Assembly (NCBI GenBank): GCA_014860665.1 | Contig: JACZJI010000053.1 | Location: 1 to 61,326 of the forward strand | Length of the DNA stretch: 61,326 nt | Origin: Bacteroidales bacterium | Lineage (GTDB): Bacteria > Bacteroidota > Bacteroidia > Bacteroidales > F082 | Direction: 5' to 3' | Shown: piece by piece, positions 53,443 to 61,326 of the stretch | How the letters are laid out: each line of letters starts with the position of its first letter | Position numbering within the stretch: the first letter of the stretch is position 1 | Made by a program: the position numbers and the translations under genes | Notes under the pieces: generated by a model | Databases searched by the model: none | The model's input: the letters and a program-made list of their open reading frames with translations, nothing else | Told to the model about the DNA's origin: nothing

Positions 53443-54609
53443 ATGGCCAGAATTTTGGTAGTCGATGATGAAAGCAGCATCCGCAGGACTTTAAAAGAAA
53501 TTCTAGAGTTTGAAAAATATGAAGTAGAATTGGCTCCTGATGGCATGAATGCCCTTGAGATGGTGAATGCCAACGGGTATGATGTCATCCTCCTTGATAT
53601 TAAAATGCCTGAAATGGATGGGATAGAAGTACTTGAAAAGCTTCAAATGACAACCGATTGTCCTGTGGTGATGATCTCGGGGCACGGAACTATCGAGACT
53701 GCTGTCGAAGCTATCAAAAAAGGAGCTTATGATTTTGTGGTTAAACCACCTGATTTAAATCGACTTTTAATAACCATCCGGAATGCTATAGATAAAAAGG
53801 ATTTGGTGACCCAAACCAAAAAATTGAAAAGGGAAGTAGAAAGGAAGTACCTCATTGTGGGTGACTCTTCAAAGATGATTCATTTGAAGGAAATGATTGC
53901 CCGCGTAGCTCCTACAAGTGCACGGATTCTGATTTCCGGGGAAAACGGAACGGGAAAGGAGTTAGTCGCCAGGCAAATTCATGAACAAAGTCAAAGGTCA
54001 AAAATGCCATTTGTTGAAGTAAATTGTGCTGCGATTCCTTCAGAGCTTATAGAAAGTCAGCTTTTTGGACATGAAAAGGGGTCGTTTACTTCTGCTTTTA
54101 AGCAACGAAAAGGTGATTTTGAGCTGGCTCACGGTGGTACTTTATTTTTAGATGAAATAGGGGATATGAGCCTTTCTGCACAAGCAAAAGTATTACGGGC
54201 ATTGCAGGAGAATAAAATTACACGAGTAGGAGGAGAAAAGGAAATCCAGGTGGATGTGCGAGTGGTGGCTGCTTCTAACAAAGATTTGGCGGAAGAGATT
54301 AAAAACGGAAATTTTAGGGAGGACCTTTACCACAGGCTTAGTGTAATTGTCATGGAAGTTCCGCCACTAAGAGAAAGGAAAGAAGATATTCCTTTGCTTG
54401 TTCAGCATTTTATTGAAGAACTGGTGCATGAACAGGGGCGTTCTTCTCTTGGAATTACTAATGATGCCTTGTTGCGTATGACAGAATATCCCTGGACCGG
54501 AAACGTCCGTGAGTTGCACAATGTTGTTGAAAGACTTTTGATTCTTTGTGATCACGAAATCACAGAAAAAGATATTGAGACGTATGTTCATCCTTTAATG
54601 CTCAAATAA
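53443..54609 (+). CDS. Receiver-AAA+ sigma-54 activator without a DNA-binding domain
   Basis: Response regulator of 388 residues. The receiver has Asp52 (LLDIKMP), Ser79 region VMISGHG and Lys101. The AAA+ domain follows: Walker A GENGTGKE (about 166-173), Walker B LFLDEIGD (234-241), and arginine-finger region EDLYHRLSV. The sigma-54-contacting loop reads GSFTSA (213-218) instead of GAFTGA. The chain ends just after YPWTGNVRELHNVVERL plus 25 residues, so the usual C-terminal Fis-type HTH is missing. The start at 53443 (MARILVVDDE) follows the -7 box TATTTTTG. It stands just upstream of tmRNA, but functional linkage is unlikely. The kinase may be any of those in the window. Confidence 0.9.
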   Translation: MARILVVDDESSIRRTLKEILEFEKYEVELAPDGMNALEMVNANGYDVILLDIKMPEMDGIEVLEKLQMTTDCPVVMISGHGTIETAVEAIKKGAYDFVVKPPDLNRLLITIRNAIDKKDLVTQTKKLKREVERKYLIVGDSSKMIHLKEMIARVAPTSARILISGENGTGKELVARQIHEQSQRSKMPFVEVNCAAIPSELIESQLFGHEKGSFTSAFKQRKGDFELAHGGTLFLDEIGDMSLSAQAKVLRALQENKITRVGGEKEIQVDVRVVAASNKDLAEEIKNGNFREDLYHRLSVIVMEVPPLRERKEDIPLLVQHFIEELVHEQGRSSLGITNDALLRMTEYPWTGNVRELHNVVERLLILCDHEITEKDIETYVHPLMLK

Positions 54610-54661
54610 ATAGAATATTCTTTTCCTGATTCTATACTCGGTACAATATTTGATCAAATAC

Positions 54662-54691
54662 TTTGAGGGCTGCAAATAAGCTTTATCTTTG
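54662..54691 (+). promoter_or_regulatory. tmRNA promoter
   Basis: TTTG (54662-54665), 18 bp, TATCTTTG (54684-54691). Both elements match the Bacteroidota consensus and the spacing is ideal; the tmRNA 5' end is about 33 bp downstream, consistent with 5' processing. Confidence 0.75.
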
Positions 54692-54723
54692 CACCTCTAA
54701 GAATAAAGCGTTCTTTGAAGTCA

Positions 54724-55120
54724 GGGGCTGACTGGTTTTGACAGCATTTGAATGGATATGTAAGCATGCCGGGTAAGGTAACAATTCCCGTAAAACAAGG
54801 TTATACCAAATTTTAATTGGCGAAAATCAATTTGCTCTCGCTGCTTAATCGAAGTTTAGTAGATTAGCTTCATCCTTGGTCTAGGTTACCAGGGACGAGA
54901 CGGTTCGCAGGTGGACAAGTCTGATTCCGGCCTGATATCGAATCGCAAGAAATTTCGGACTGGTTCTGTTTAGCCTGGAGAACAGAACGAGACATTACAG
55001 GCTAAGGCAAAATTTTGGGTGTCCGTCCCCGTGTTTTGCCCTACAATCAACGACAGAATAAGCATGTAGAAAGCTTACCTGTTTGGTGTTTGGACGAGGG
55101 TTCGACTCCCTCCAGCTCCA
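54724..55120 (+). ncRNA. ssrA: Transfer-messenger RNA (tmRNA)
   Basis: Trans-translation RNA that rescues stalled ribosomes together with SmpB. The 5' end GGGGCTGACTGGTTTTGACA is diagnostic. The 3' end is a T-arm (GAGGGTTCGACTCCCTC) and CAGCTCC, which pairs with the first seven bases, followed by the discriminator A at 55120. CCA is not encoded. The tag frame starts at 54819 with GGC and reads G-E-N-Q-F-A-L-A-A, then TAA (54846-54848), so the full tag is Ala plus this sequence. The length of about 397 nt is normal for a one-piece tmRNA. Confidence 0.97.
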
Positions 55121-55148
55121 CTTTGGAATTGATAACTTATTCCAAAAC

Positions 55149-55220
55149 GGTCCCGTAGTTCAACGGATAGAATGTCAGATTCCGGTTCTGATGATATGGG
55201 TTCGAATCCCTTCGGGATCA
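55149..55220 (+). tRNA. tRNA-Arg (anticodon CCG)
   Basis: The acceptor arm GGTCCCG pairs with CGGGATC, D arm, then anticodon stem TCAGA/TCTGA with loop TTCCGGT, giving anticodon CCG for the CGG codon. The T arm is GGGTTCGAATCCC. CCA is not encoded. It is 28 bp after tmRNA and probably shares its transcript. Confidence 0.95.
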
Positions 55221-55225
55221 CTTTT

Positions 55226-55259
55226 AAAACCTGATAAACAGAAGAGTTTGTCAGGTTTT
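55226..55259 (+). terminator. Terminator of the tmRNA and tRNA-Arg unit
   Basis: AAAACCTGA with AAAC pair to GTTT and TCAGGTTTT around the loop AGAAGA, followed by a T-run (TTTTTTTT region to about 55262). The remaining spacer to 55567 shows only a possible TAAATTTG box at 55424-55431 for the next gene; no open frame or other structure is seen. Confidence 0.88.
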
Positions 55260-55567
55260 TTTATTGCCTTTTCGCGTATTTTTCCTTCATTAATTTATGA
55301 GTCTTTTTAGAATTTATGCAATTAATTTTGGCTCTTATTTTTTGATAATGCGTTCATATTAAATTAAATGTTGGATTAAATTTCATAAAACTGGTAAAAA
55401 TGTGAATATAGAAAAAACTTCATTAAATTTGGCAACGAAACAGGAAGTGTGGAGGGTGTATAGCTAATAAGAAAATTGAAACATGTTGAATTTCTGCTCT
55501 CTGATTAAATGCTTTAGTCGAGGAATGGATTTGTTTACGCTGAAAGATTTTCTAATTTTACCACAAT

Positions 55568-58207
55568 ATGAGAAGACCTTATTCGAACGATTCGGACAAA
55601 ATAACTAAAGAAGTATTTAAGTCACCGGCGAGGCTTGTTATTTCTTTAATTCTGGTTATTCTGGTAATTGATATTGGCATCACTTTCCTTCTTAAAGCAT
55701 TACCGATTTATTATAACAAGCTATCAGGGTTGATCGATGGTTTGGCTTTAATCATACTGATAGGACCAGCACTTTATTTTTTGGTTTTTAGACCGCTGTT
55801 GTATTACGTTGTGAAAAGTACCCGTCTTCAGCAGGAAGACCAGGTTTTGTACGAAATTACAGAAGGCGTTACATCTACGTCTAATTTGAACGAATTACTG
55901 AAACTAATTCACACCTCTATCAGTAAGGTACTTTATGCTGAGAACTGTTTTTTTGCATTGTATGATCACGAGAAAGGTCGCTTTAGCTTCCCGTATTTTA
56001 TTGATAAGTACGATGCCCCACCGGAAGAAGATCTTCCTCTTGAGAAAAGTTGTACAGCCTATATTTTCAGATCCGGAAAGTCGGAGTTAATACCGGGTGA
56101 TGTATTTAAGCAGCTAGCTGAAGAAGGAGAAGTTGAACTGGTAGGATCCTTCTCTCCCTCATGGGTGGGAATTCCACTTAGAACATCGTCTAAAATTATT
56201 GGTGTTTTAGTGCTTCAGCATTACGAGAAGGAAGACATATATGATGAGGGCCACTTGAGGTTTCTTGATTCCATAGCAAGTCAGGTTGCCAATGTTATAG
56301 AAAGAAAACGGGCAGAGGAAGAACTGGAAAAATCATTTTCACTTTTAACGGCTACGCTTGAGGCCACGGCAGACGGACTTGTTGTAGTAGATAAATCAAA
56401 AAAGATTACCCATTACAACAGTAAGTTTTTTGAAATGTGGAAAGTGCCATTGGCTATTTTAGATAAAAAAGACGATGCACAACTCAGGGCTTTTTTGTTC
56501 AGTCAACTGAAGAATTCAGATAAGTTTTTAAAAATTACCGATGATATTTACAATGACGAGGAACGGACTTCTTTAGACTTCCTGGAATGTATTGATGGAC
56601 GTGTATTTGAAAGATATTCTCAGCCACAACGCTTAGAAGGAAAAGCCATAGGAAGGGTTTGGAGTTTCAGGGATATCACCGAGAGACGAAAGGCAGAGCG
56701 TGAATTGCAGGGAAGCGAAGAGAAATTTAGGACATTTTTCGAAAAATCGCCTATTGGGATTGAGATATATGATGCAAAGGGGATTCAGATTGATATCAAT
56801 AACACCGCTTTGGAAATTTTCGGAATCGCTGAAAAAAAAGATAGTCTGGGGTTTGACCTATTTTCCGGAACCAGTCTAAATGATGAATTAAAAGATAAGT
56901 TGCTTCGGGGAGAGCAGATTGATTATACCGTTTCATTCGATTTTGAAAAAGTTAAAAAGCTTAATCAATACGGCACTAGTAAGCAAGGTGAAGTTGAAGT
57001 ACACTATTCTATAACTCCATTAAAATCAAATGACAAGGTTGTTTTAGGATATCTGATGTTAATTCAGGATATAACGGAAAGATTAAAAACGGAAAAGGAC
57101 TTAAGGGAAAAAGAAAATAGATACAGAACCCTCTTTGAAAGCGCTAATGATGCAATTTTTATAATGGGACATGAGCATTTTGTCAATTGTAATCAGATGA
57201 CGCTTAAGATTTTTGAATGTAGTAGCAAAGATGATTTTATTGGACATACTCCCTGGGAATTCAGCCCGCAATATCAGCCTGACGGAAAAAGTTCGGAATT
57301 GTCCGCTAAAGCCAGAATTGAGGATGCTTTAGATGGAATTCCACAGCACTTTTATTGGAGGCATATTACAAAGAACGGGCGAATGTTTGATGCTGAGGTA
57401 ACATTACACCGTGTTGAAGTTGATGGCGCTTTTTATCTTCAGGCGGTCGTCCGTGATGTTACAGAAAGAAAGAAGGCGCAGGATATGCTTAAAGAAAGTG
57501 AGGTCAGGTTGCGGGAACTTAATGCTTCGAAGGACAAATTCTTTTCTATTATTGCTCATGACCTTAAAAACCCGTTCAATGCTATCATTGGCTTTAGCGA
57601 CTTGTTGGCTGAAAAGATCAAAGATAAAGATTATGACGGAATTGAAGAATTGACGGATTTAATACAAAAATCTTCTGAACGGACCTTTGCACTATTGATG
57701 AACTTGCTTGAGTGGGCCAGAAGCCAGACTGGAAGAGTTAAATTTGAGCCGGAGATGCTAAATGTTAATCATATGATCAAAGAGTCTACTGAGGCATTGC
57801 AGGATATAGCAGCACATAAATCTATTGATATCACGGTGAAAACTCATGAAGGGGATACCGTGTTTGCTGACAGAGATATGACGAGCACTATATTAAGAAA
57901 TCTTGTGTCGAATGCCCTAAAGTTTACAGGAGTAGGGGGTAAGATTGATATTTCTGCTGTACGCGAAAACGGGCATGTTTTAATGAAGGTGAAGGATAAC
58001 GGTGTCGGTATTGACAAAGAGAATCAGGATAAACTTTTCAGAATTGATGAAAGCTATTCGAATCCCGGTACACTTAATGAAAAAGGTACGGGACTGGGTT
58101 TGCTGATTTGTAAAGAGTTTATTGAGAAAAACGGCGGAAGCATCTGGGTGGAAAGTGAACCGGGTAAAGGCAGTACTTTTAACTTTACGCTTCCTTCAAA
58201 AGGATAA
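55568..58207 (+). CDS. Membrane histidine kinase with GAF and three PAS domains
   Basis: Sensor kinase of 879 residues. Two TM segments (about 22-45 and 58-75) with a short loop between suggest little periplasmic sensing. A GAF domain (about 95-250) and three PAS domains (about 255-375, 383-505, 510-640; each ending in a RDITERRKAE- or RDVTERKKAQ-like PAC tail) give the cytosolic sensing part. HisKA has His664 in FSIIAHDLKNPFNA and the HATPase shows NLVSNALKFT, DNGVGIDKEN and GTGLGLLICKEF. The partner regulator is not adjacent. The gene is monocistronic, starting a 347-bp spacer after the tRNA. Confidence 0.93.
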   Translation: MRRPYSNDSDKITKEVFKSPARLVISLILVILVIDIGITFLLKALPIYYNKLSGLIDGLALIILIGPALYFLVFRPLLYYVVKSTRLQQEDQVLYEITEGVTSTSNLNELLKLIHTSISKVLYAENCFFALYDHEKGRFSFPYFIDKYDAPPEEDLPLEKSCTAYIFRSGKSELIPGDVFKQLAEEGEVELVGSFSPSWVGIPLRTSSKIIGVLVLQHYEKEDIYDEGHLRFLDSIASQVANVIERKRAEEELEKSFSLLTATLEATADGLVVVDKSKKITHYNSKFFEMWKVPLAILDKKDDAQLRAFLFSQLKNSDKFLKITDDIYNDEERTSLDFLECIDGRVFERYSQPQRLEGKAIGRVWSFRDITERRKAERELQGSEEKFRTFFEKSPIGIEIYDAKGIQIDINNTALEIFGIAEKKDSLGFDLFSGTSLNDELKDKLLRGEQIDYTVSFDFEKVKKLNQYGTSKQGEVEVHYSITPLKSNDKVVLGYLMLIQDITERLKTEKDLREKENRYRTLFESANDAIFIMGHEHFVNCNQMTLKIFECSSKDDFIGHTPWEFSPQYQPDGKSSELSAKARIEDALDGIPQHFYWRHITKNGRMFDAEVTLHRVEVDGAFYLQAVVRDVTERKKAQDMLKESEVRLRELNASKDKFFSIIAHDLKNPFNAIIGFSDLLAEKIKDKDYDGIEELTDLIQKSSERTFALLMNLLEWARSQTGRVKFEPEMLNVNHMIKESTEALQDIAAHKSIDITVKTHEGDTVFADRDMTSTILRNLVSNALKFTGVGGKIDISAVRENGHVLMKVKDNGVGIDKENQDKLFRIDESYSNPGTLNEKGTGLGLLICKEFIEKNGGSIWVESEPGKGSTFNFTLPSKG

Positions 58208-58236
58208 TTAAGAAACAGGGTTTTTGTAAACATTTC

Positions 58237-58647
58237 TTATAATAGCCCCCTTATTTTATTCATTTTACTCTCCCTGGTGAAGGAATACGTGTGGTCCCTT
58301 TCACTGCATAATTCATATAACTGCAATGCCTTCAGAAGGAATTTTTCCTGTTCGTCTTCGGGGTAATGGATTCCCGTCTGATAGAATATCTCTGCCAACA
58401 GTTCCATGTTCGCTACGTTAAATCCTTTAAAAGAGACAATGTATTCTTTTAAGGGTTCCTTTTCAAGGGTGAGAACCTTTTTCATGCTGAAATTGATCTG
58501 CTGCTCCATCCACTCTGTAGTCTGTTCAAATTCATGCCCTACAGTAATGGCTTCTTCCTGCTCATCACCGGTTATACGCCCCAGGATGGCCCGAACTATG
58601 GTGCCAATCTTTTCTATTTCTCTCAGGATGTAATCTTTCTGTTCCAT
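58237..58647 (-). CDS. Hypothetical all-helical cytosolic protein
   Basis: I do not recognise the family with confidence. The 136-residue protein is helical and charged: MEQKDYILREIEKIGTIVRAIL begins it, and LKEYIVSFKGFNVANMELLAEIFYQTGI, with FLLKALQLYELCSERD, follow (quoted in parts). The N terminus recalls small Firmicutes/Bacteroidota DUF proteins whose start reads as YILR-I-E, but this is only a resemblance. It has no TM segment or signal peptide. It converges on the multi-PAS kinase gene with a 29-bp gap and is followed upstream by a 106-bp spacer. It could be a small adaptor or regulatory protein; nothing decides it. Confidence 0.55.
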   Translation of the reverse strand: MEQKDYILREIEKIGTIVRAILGRITGDEQEEAITVGHEFEQTTEWMEQQINFSMKKVLTLEKEPLKEYIVSFKGFNVANMELLAEIFYQTGIHYPEDEQEKFLLKALQLYELCSERDHTYSFTRESKMNKIRGLL

Positions 58648-58703
58648 GTTTAATTAAAGGAATGTCGCTATTACAAATTTATTGCAAATCGCGGTTATAA
58701 AAT

Positions 58704-58730
58704 AAAAATAGCGGACAAATCTTGCCCGCT
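58704..58730 (-). terminator. Terminator of the NmrA-like gene
   Basis: AGCGGACAA and TTGCCCGCT pair with one A-C mismatch on the plus strand that becomes G-U in minus-strand RNA. A UAUUUUUAUU tract follows. Confidence 0.75.
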
Positions 58731-58753
58731 TTAATTCTGTGAAATATGGAAAA

Positions 58754-59632
58754 TCAGGATGCATACATTTGTTTCAGAAATGTTTCCAAAGAGGTAGGTT
58801 TTCTTTCCAATAGATGCTCTAAATCTTTTTTGTCACTTGTAAACTCGCCCTGCTTTATGGCTTCTGCAAATCCTGATGCCAGTGCAATACCTTCTTCCGG
58901 AACACCTGCCTTGCTTAAAGTTTCTTTAAACACTTTCGGGTCAGGATCGGTGTAAGTTATCTTTTTATTGGAAATCTGACTTAATATCTTTGCAATATCA
59001 TGAAATGTGATGTTTTCGCTATTGCTGATATCGTAATCTTTGTTTTCGTGACCTTTACCTAAAATTACATTTGCTGTCGCCTCGGTCATTTCGTTGCGCA
59101 AGGCAAAAGCAAAAGAACCATTTCCGGCTGGAAGAAAAATACCGGTTTCCATTACATTATTTCCAAAAAACATCGGCAGCCCATCCATGTAAAGATTGTT
59201 TCTGAAAATGGTGTACTTCGTGCCGCTTGATTTGATGGCCTTCTCGGTGTCTATATGAGTTCGGGCAAGAAGGGCAATAGGTGAAGCTTGCGTTTCATTT
59301 TTCCTGACGAAACTGGTGTAATAAATATGTTTGATATGGGATTCTTTTGCAGCTTTTATAACATTTTCGTGCTGTTTACCACGTTTTACAATGTCGCTGC
59401 CAGAAACAAACATCAATTCATCTATTCCCTTAAAAGCTTCTTTCAGCGATGAAAAATTATCATAATCGCCAACTTTTAAGGTTATACCTTTTGCTTTTAA
59501 ATCCTTGGCTTTTTCTTCGCTGCGAACCAGGGCGAAGATATTGCTGGGAGAAGCTCCCTTTTGCAGTAAGTATCCAATAACAGCTTTTCCAAAATGTCCG
59601 GTAGCACCGGTTACTAAAATATTTTTGTTCAT
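58754..59632 (-). CDS. NmrA-like NAD(P)-binding reductase (QorB-type quinone oxidoreductase family)
   Basis: Atypical SDR of 292 residues. The N-terminal Rossmann motif is VTGATGHFGKAV (about residues 6-17), then ALVRSEEKAKDLKAKG and KVGDYDN. FVSGSD and HIYYTSF follow as in the NmrA/QorB group, and there is no YxxxK. These proteins reduce quinones or act as NADP sensors. The C-terminal region (about 200-292) is the variable substrate side. The substrate is unknown. A terminator lies just downstream. The gene upstream on the same strand is the GNAT acetyltransferase, with a 134-bp spacer. Confidence 0.88.
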   Translation of the reverse strand: MNKNILVTGATGHFGKAVIGYLLQKGASPSNIFALVRSEEKAKDLKAKGITLKVGDYDNFSSLKEAFKGIDELMFVSGSDIVKRGKQHENVIKAAKESHIKHIYYTSFVRKNETQASPIALLARTHIDTEKAIKSSGTKYTIFRNNLYMDGLPMFFGNNVMETGIFLPAGNGSFAFALRNEMTEATANVILGKGHENKDYDISNSENITFHDIAKILSQISNKKITYTDPDPKVFKETLSKAGVPEEGIALASGFAEAIKQGEFTSDKKDLEHLLERKPTSLETFLKQMYAS

Positions 59633-59766
59633 GGTTTTACTTTTTATGTTTATCCACTAACAAAAGTAGTCATACTTGCAGTAGGATATTCAGTACTATC
59701 TGGAAGTATAGCAGTGTAATTGGTTTAAGAGTGGGGAAGCTGGCGGTTGTCTCCGGGAAGAAATAC

Positions 59767-60282
59767 TTATTTTTTTACAATGCTATAACGATATTCGTCG
59801 CAGATAACATCGTTTTTGATGATGGCTTTTTCCATAATGCAATCCAGCTTAAAACCAGCTTTCTCAAGTACTTTTTGCGAAGCTTTGTTGTAATCAAACA
59901 CACCGGCATAAATGCGTAACAGAGGCAACCTTTCAAAAGCATATTCCACAATCATCTTTACTGCGGTTGTAGCAACTCCTTTTCCCCAATAGGGTTCGCC
60001 AATCCAGTAACCCATCTCTGCCGATAATCTGTAAACATCTTTTTGCCGGATGAGGCCTATCACACCTGCCAATTCTCCATTATATGTGATGCCAAAAGTG
60101 TCTTCTGCATTTTCTGAAAGAGAACGGTAGATAAAGTTTTCAGCATCTTTCTCTGAATAAGGAAAAGGAAAGCTGTCGCGAAGATTATCACTGATTTTTT
60201 TGTTGTTGCACAAGCCGGCAATCACTTTTTTGTCGGTGACGGCCAGCCGTCTTAACCTGACTTCATCTTTAATCATATACAT
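59767..60282 (-). CDS. GNAT N-acetyltransferase (RimJ/RimL-like)
   Basis: Acetyl-CoA-dependent acetyltransferase of 172 residues. The N-terminal strand and helix IKDEVRLRRLAVTD start the fold, and the acetyl-CoA motif is GYWIGEPYWGKGVATTAVKMI (Q/RxxGxG/A-like loop GKGVAT). LRIYAGVFDYNKASQKVLEKAGF is the conserved C-terminal block (quoted in part). The open frame reaches 60324, but MYMIKDE at 60282, or MIKDE at 60276, matches family starts; the 14 residues before it are unlike the domain. The acceptor, amine or ribosomal protein N terminus, is unknown. Confidence 0.88.
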   Translation of the reverse strand: MYMIKDEVRLRRLAVTDKKVIAGLCNNKKISDNLRDSFPFPYSEKDAENFIYRSLSENAEDTFGITYNGELAGVIGLIRQKDVYRLSAEMGYWIGEPYWGKGVATTAVKMIVEYAFERLPLLRIYAGVFDYNKASQKVLEKAGFKLDCIMEKAIIKNDVICDEYRYSIVKK

Positions 60283-60382
60283 AACAGAGTTTTCAATTTG
60301 CTTTGATAAAGATAATAAAATCAAGAAATGATTGGTTTAAGTCGGAGACATAGTGATAAAGTGACTGAGATAAAATTCAGGC

Positions 60383-60922
60383 TTAGCTTTCAATTTCCTT
60401 AATCAAATGGAGTACGTTGTCGCGAAGCGGTTTGTATCTGACTCTCCAATATATTATGCCAATTACAAAAGCGAGTGCAAAGACACCCAGAATAAACATC
60501 TGTGTTGTCCAAAAGGAGAAATGGAAGTCTACTGTTAAAGTAAATCCTGCATCTATAATCCCAATGACAAGCAGCAACCAGAGAAGCCTCCACTGGAACG
60601 GTTTGTACCGGTAGGCGGCTTGTTTCAGCATCTGGATGGTGGGGAGCGAATAATCGACAGATTTGTATTCTTTGTAATACTGCCGGAACAGGATGGCGAA
60701 AATAATGAACGAAACCAGATAACAGATCGCTCCGTAAAACTGATTCGAATGTCTTTCGAAAATGAAGAGTAGTAATGTGGCTATGGCGTAAAAGCCGATT
60801 AATACCACATAAATGTAAAGCAGACTCTTGCTTAGTTTAGAATACTTAATGTCTTCATCTTTTAACTTGCTTACCAGCTGCTCCAGTGGTAATTTTTCTT
60901 CGCTGTTATTGATTGCTTTCAT
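60383..60922 (-). CDS. Four-TM membrane protein, partner of the ECF sigma factor
   Basis: Membrane protein of 179 residues. The charged N-terminal cytosolic region (MKAINNSEEKLPLEQLVSKL, about 1-45) is followed by four TM segments (about 48-66, 72-92, 115-133 and 141-161) and a basic tail. Its start at 60922 lies 17 bp inside the end of the sigma factor gene, a coupled arrangement typical of an anti-sigma or co-regulator. A longer frame reaching 61015 would lie wholly within the sigma gene and is rejected. I do not see the zinc-finger of ZAS anti-sigma factors. The family is unrecognised, and the anti-sigma role is inferred from context. Confidence 0.75.
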   Translation of the reverse strand: MKAINNSEEKLPLEQLVSKLKDEDIKYSKLSKSLLYIYVVLIGFYAIATLLLFIFERHSNQFYGAICYLVSFIIFAILFRQYYKEYKSVDYSLPTIQMLKQAAYRYKPFQWRLLWLLLVIGIIDAGFTLTVDFHFSFWTTQMFILGVFALAFVIGIIYWRVRYKPLRDNVLHLIKEIES

Positions 60923-61326
60923 GATTATTTCCTTTGAGTTTGTTTTTAAGATGTGTTTTAACCCGGTGGATTTTAACTTTGACATTGGGTTCGGTAATGC
61001 CGATAATGTCTGCAATTTCTTTCATGCTCAGGCCTTCGAGCATGAGCGACATCAGGGCTTTATCGATAACCGAAAGCTGGTTCAACTCGGCTTGCAGGCG
61101 GTTCAGATTGTTTTCCTCTTCCAGTTTTATTTCTGTGCCGTTGTCGTCGACAATGGATTTCAGATTGCCGGTGTCGGCATTGACAATCAGTTTCATTTTC
61201 CGGAAAGCCTTGCCGGTGAAATTCAACGAAGTGTTCACAGCGATTCGGTACACCCAGGTGCTGACGGCAGAGTCGCCTCTGAAGTTGTCCAGACTGTTCC
61301 AGATGTTGATCAGTACATCCTGATAC
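60906..61326 (-). CDS. ECF RNA polymerase sigma factor, 5' end outside the window
   Basis: Partial gene. On the minus strand the frame is open to the right edge: the bases 61254-61326 translate in frame to DVLINIWNSLDNFRGDSAVSTW, which is region 2 of sigma-70 proteins. The first ATG-like codon in the window, a GTG at 61253, is therefore internal. Region 4 reads QLSVIDKALMSLMLEGLSMKEIADIIG then ITEPNVKVKIHRVKTHLKN, the -35-binding HTH. Together these define an ECF sigma factor missing its first 30-50 residues here. It overlaps the membrane protein gene by 17 bp. Target promoters cannot be seen in the window. Confidence 0.9.
   Translation of the reverse strand, partial: YQDVLINIWNSLDNFRGDSAVSTWVYRIAVNTSLNFTGKAFRKMKLIVNADTGNLKSIVDDNGTEIKLEEENNLNRLQAELNQLSVIDKALMSLMLEGLSMKEIADIIGITEPNVKVKIHRVKTHLKNKLKGNNHESNQ

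Noticed and set aside
55083..55310. A 75-codon frame across tmRNA, tRNA-Arg and their terminator
   Set aside because: The bases are fully explained by the two RNA genes and a hairpin.
60923..61015. Longer start for the four-TM protein
   Set aside because: The added residues lie inside the sigma factor gene in another frame and are not part of a plausible N terminus.
61251..61253. GTG as the start of the ECF sigma factor
   Set aside because: Region 2 residues continue in frame to the window edge, so the real start lies outside.

Overview
This 61.3 kb window is a piece of a Bacteroidota chromosome, most like Bacteroidales/Marinilabiliales-type genomes. The family-level placement is a guess from gene content. 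Four things support the phylum: an AT-rich genome with almost no Shine-Dalgarno signals; -7 promoter boxes of the Bacteroidota type TAnnTTTG in front of many genes; phylum-typical families (DUF5723, LysM plus periplasmic-binding-fold protein, TPR histidine kinases, DUF4369/TlpA proteins, WbqC, a 7TM-HD phosphohydrolase); and a tmRNA whose tag reads GENQFALAA. There is no rRNA operon, prophage, CRISPR array or complete insertion sequence. Most of the window is vertically inherited housekeeping and envelope genes.

Layout. 0-5.4 kb: HAD phosphatase, lipoprotein amidase, the last haem steps hemF-hemH, a DCC thiol oxidoreductase and a small membrane protein. 5.4-5.9 kb: a gene-free spacer with four palindromic units at an exact 22-bp period. 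5.9-16.7 kb: sppA, a peptidoglycan glucosaminidase, folK overlapping a deoxynucleoside kinase, DUF5723, a five-LysM envelope protein, guaA and an FmdE-type zinc protein. 16.8-19.3 kb: a self-contained TetR, TauE/SafE exporter and porin unit with two matching GTAAG-N6-CTTAC operators. 19.4-29.98 kb: NUDIX, coaD, a redoxin-like protein, secA, a sugar transferase with a four-cysteine insertion, an M48 protease, YdcF and fabG. 30-37.2 kb: three histidine kinases on one strand, two of them coupled TPR kinases with lost or degenerate receiver modules. 37.4-42.6 kb: TlpA-like protein, EamA transporter, DUF2007, class IV aminotransferase, a CAP-SPOR protein and an acidic hypothetical protein. 42.6-50.9 kb: a large KamA-like radical SAM protein divergent from pruA, OsmC, an NlpC/P60 peptidase, a PgpH-like HD phosphodiesterase and WbqC. 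51-54.6 kb: two thioredoxins (one cytosolic, one lipoprotein), an isolated IS1595-type zinc-ribbon protein, an SDR and a receiver-AAA+ sigma-54 activator without a DNA-binding domain. 54.7-55.3 kb: tmRNA, tRNA-Arg(CCG) and a strong terminator. 55.6-61.3 kb: a multi-PAS kinase, a small hypothetical protein, an NmrA-like reductase, a GNAT acetyltransferase, and an ECF sigma factor (cut by the right edge) overlapping a four-TM membrane protein.

Themes. Envelope upkeep dominates (SppA, glucosaminidase, LysM protein, SecA, CAP-SPOR, NlpC/P60, porin, sugar transferase). Thiol chemistry recurs (DCC protein, two DUF4369/TlpA-like proteins, two thioredoxins, OsmC). Signalling is dense (four kinases, one AAA+ activator, TetR, ECF sigma, HD phosphodiesterase). 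I did not find a clear new defence or biosynthetic system. The strongest unexplained signals are the 22-bp-period array at 5.63 kb, the coupled TPR kinases with a pseudo-receiver, the activator lacking an HTH, the stand-alone transposase zinc ribbon, and apparently leaderless promoters at guaA and folK. Several starts were moved downstream of the longest open frame; each is explained in its entry.
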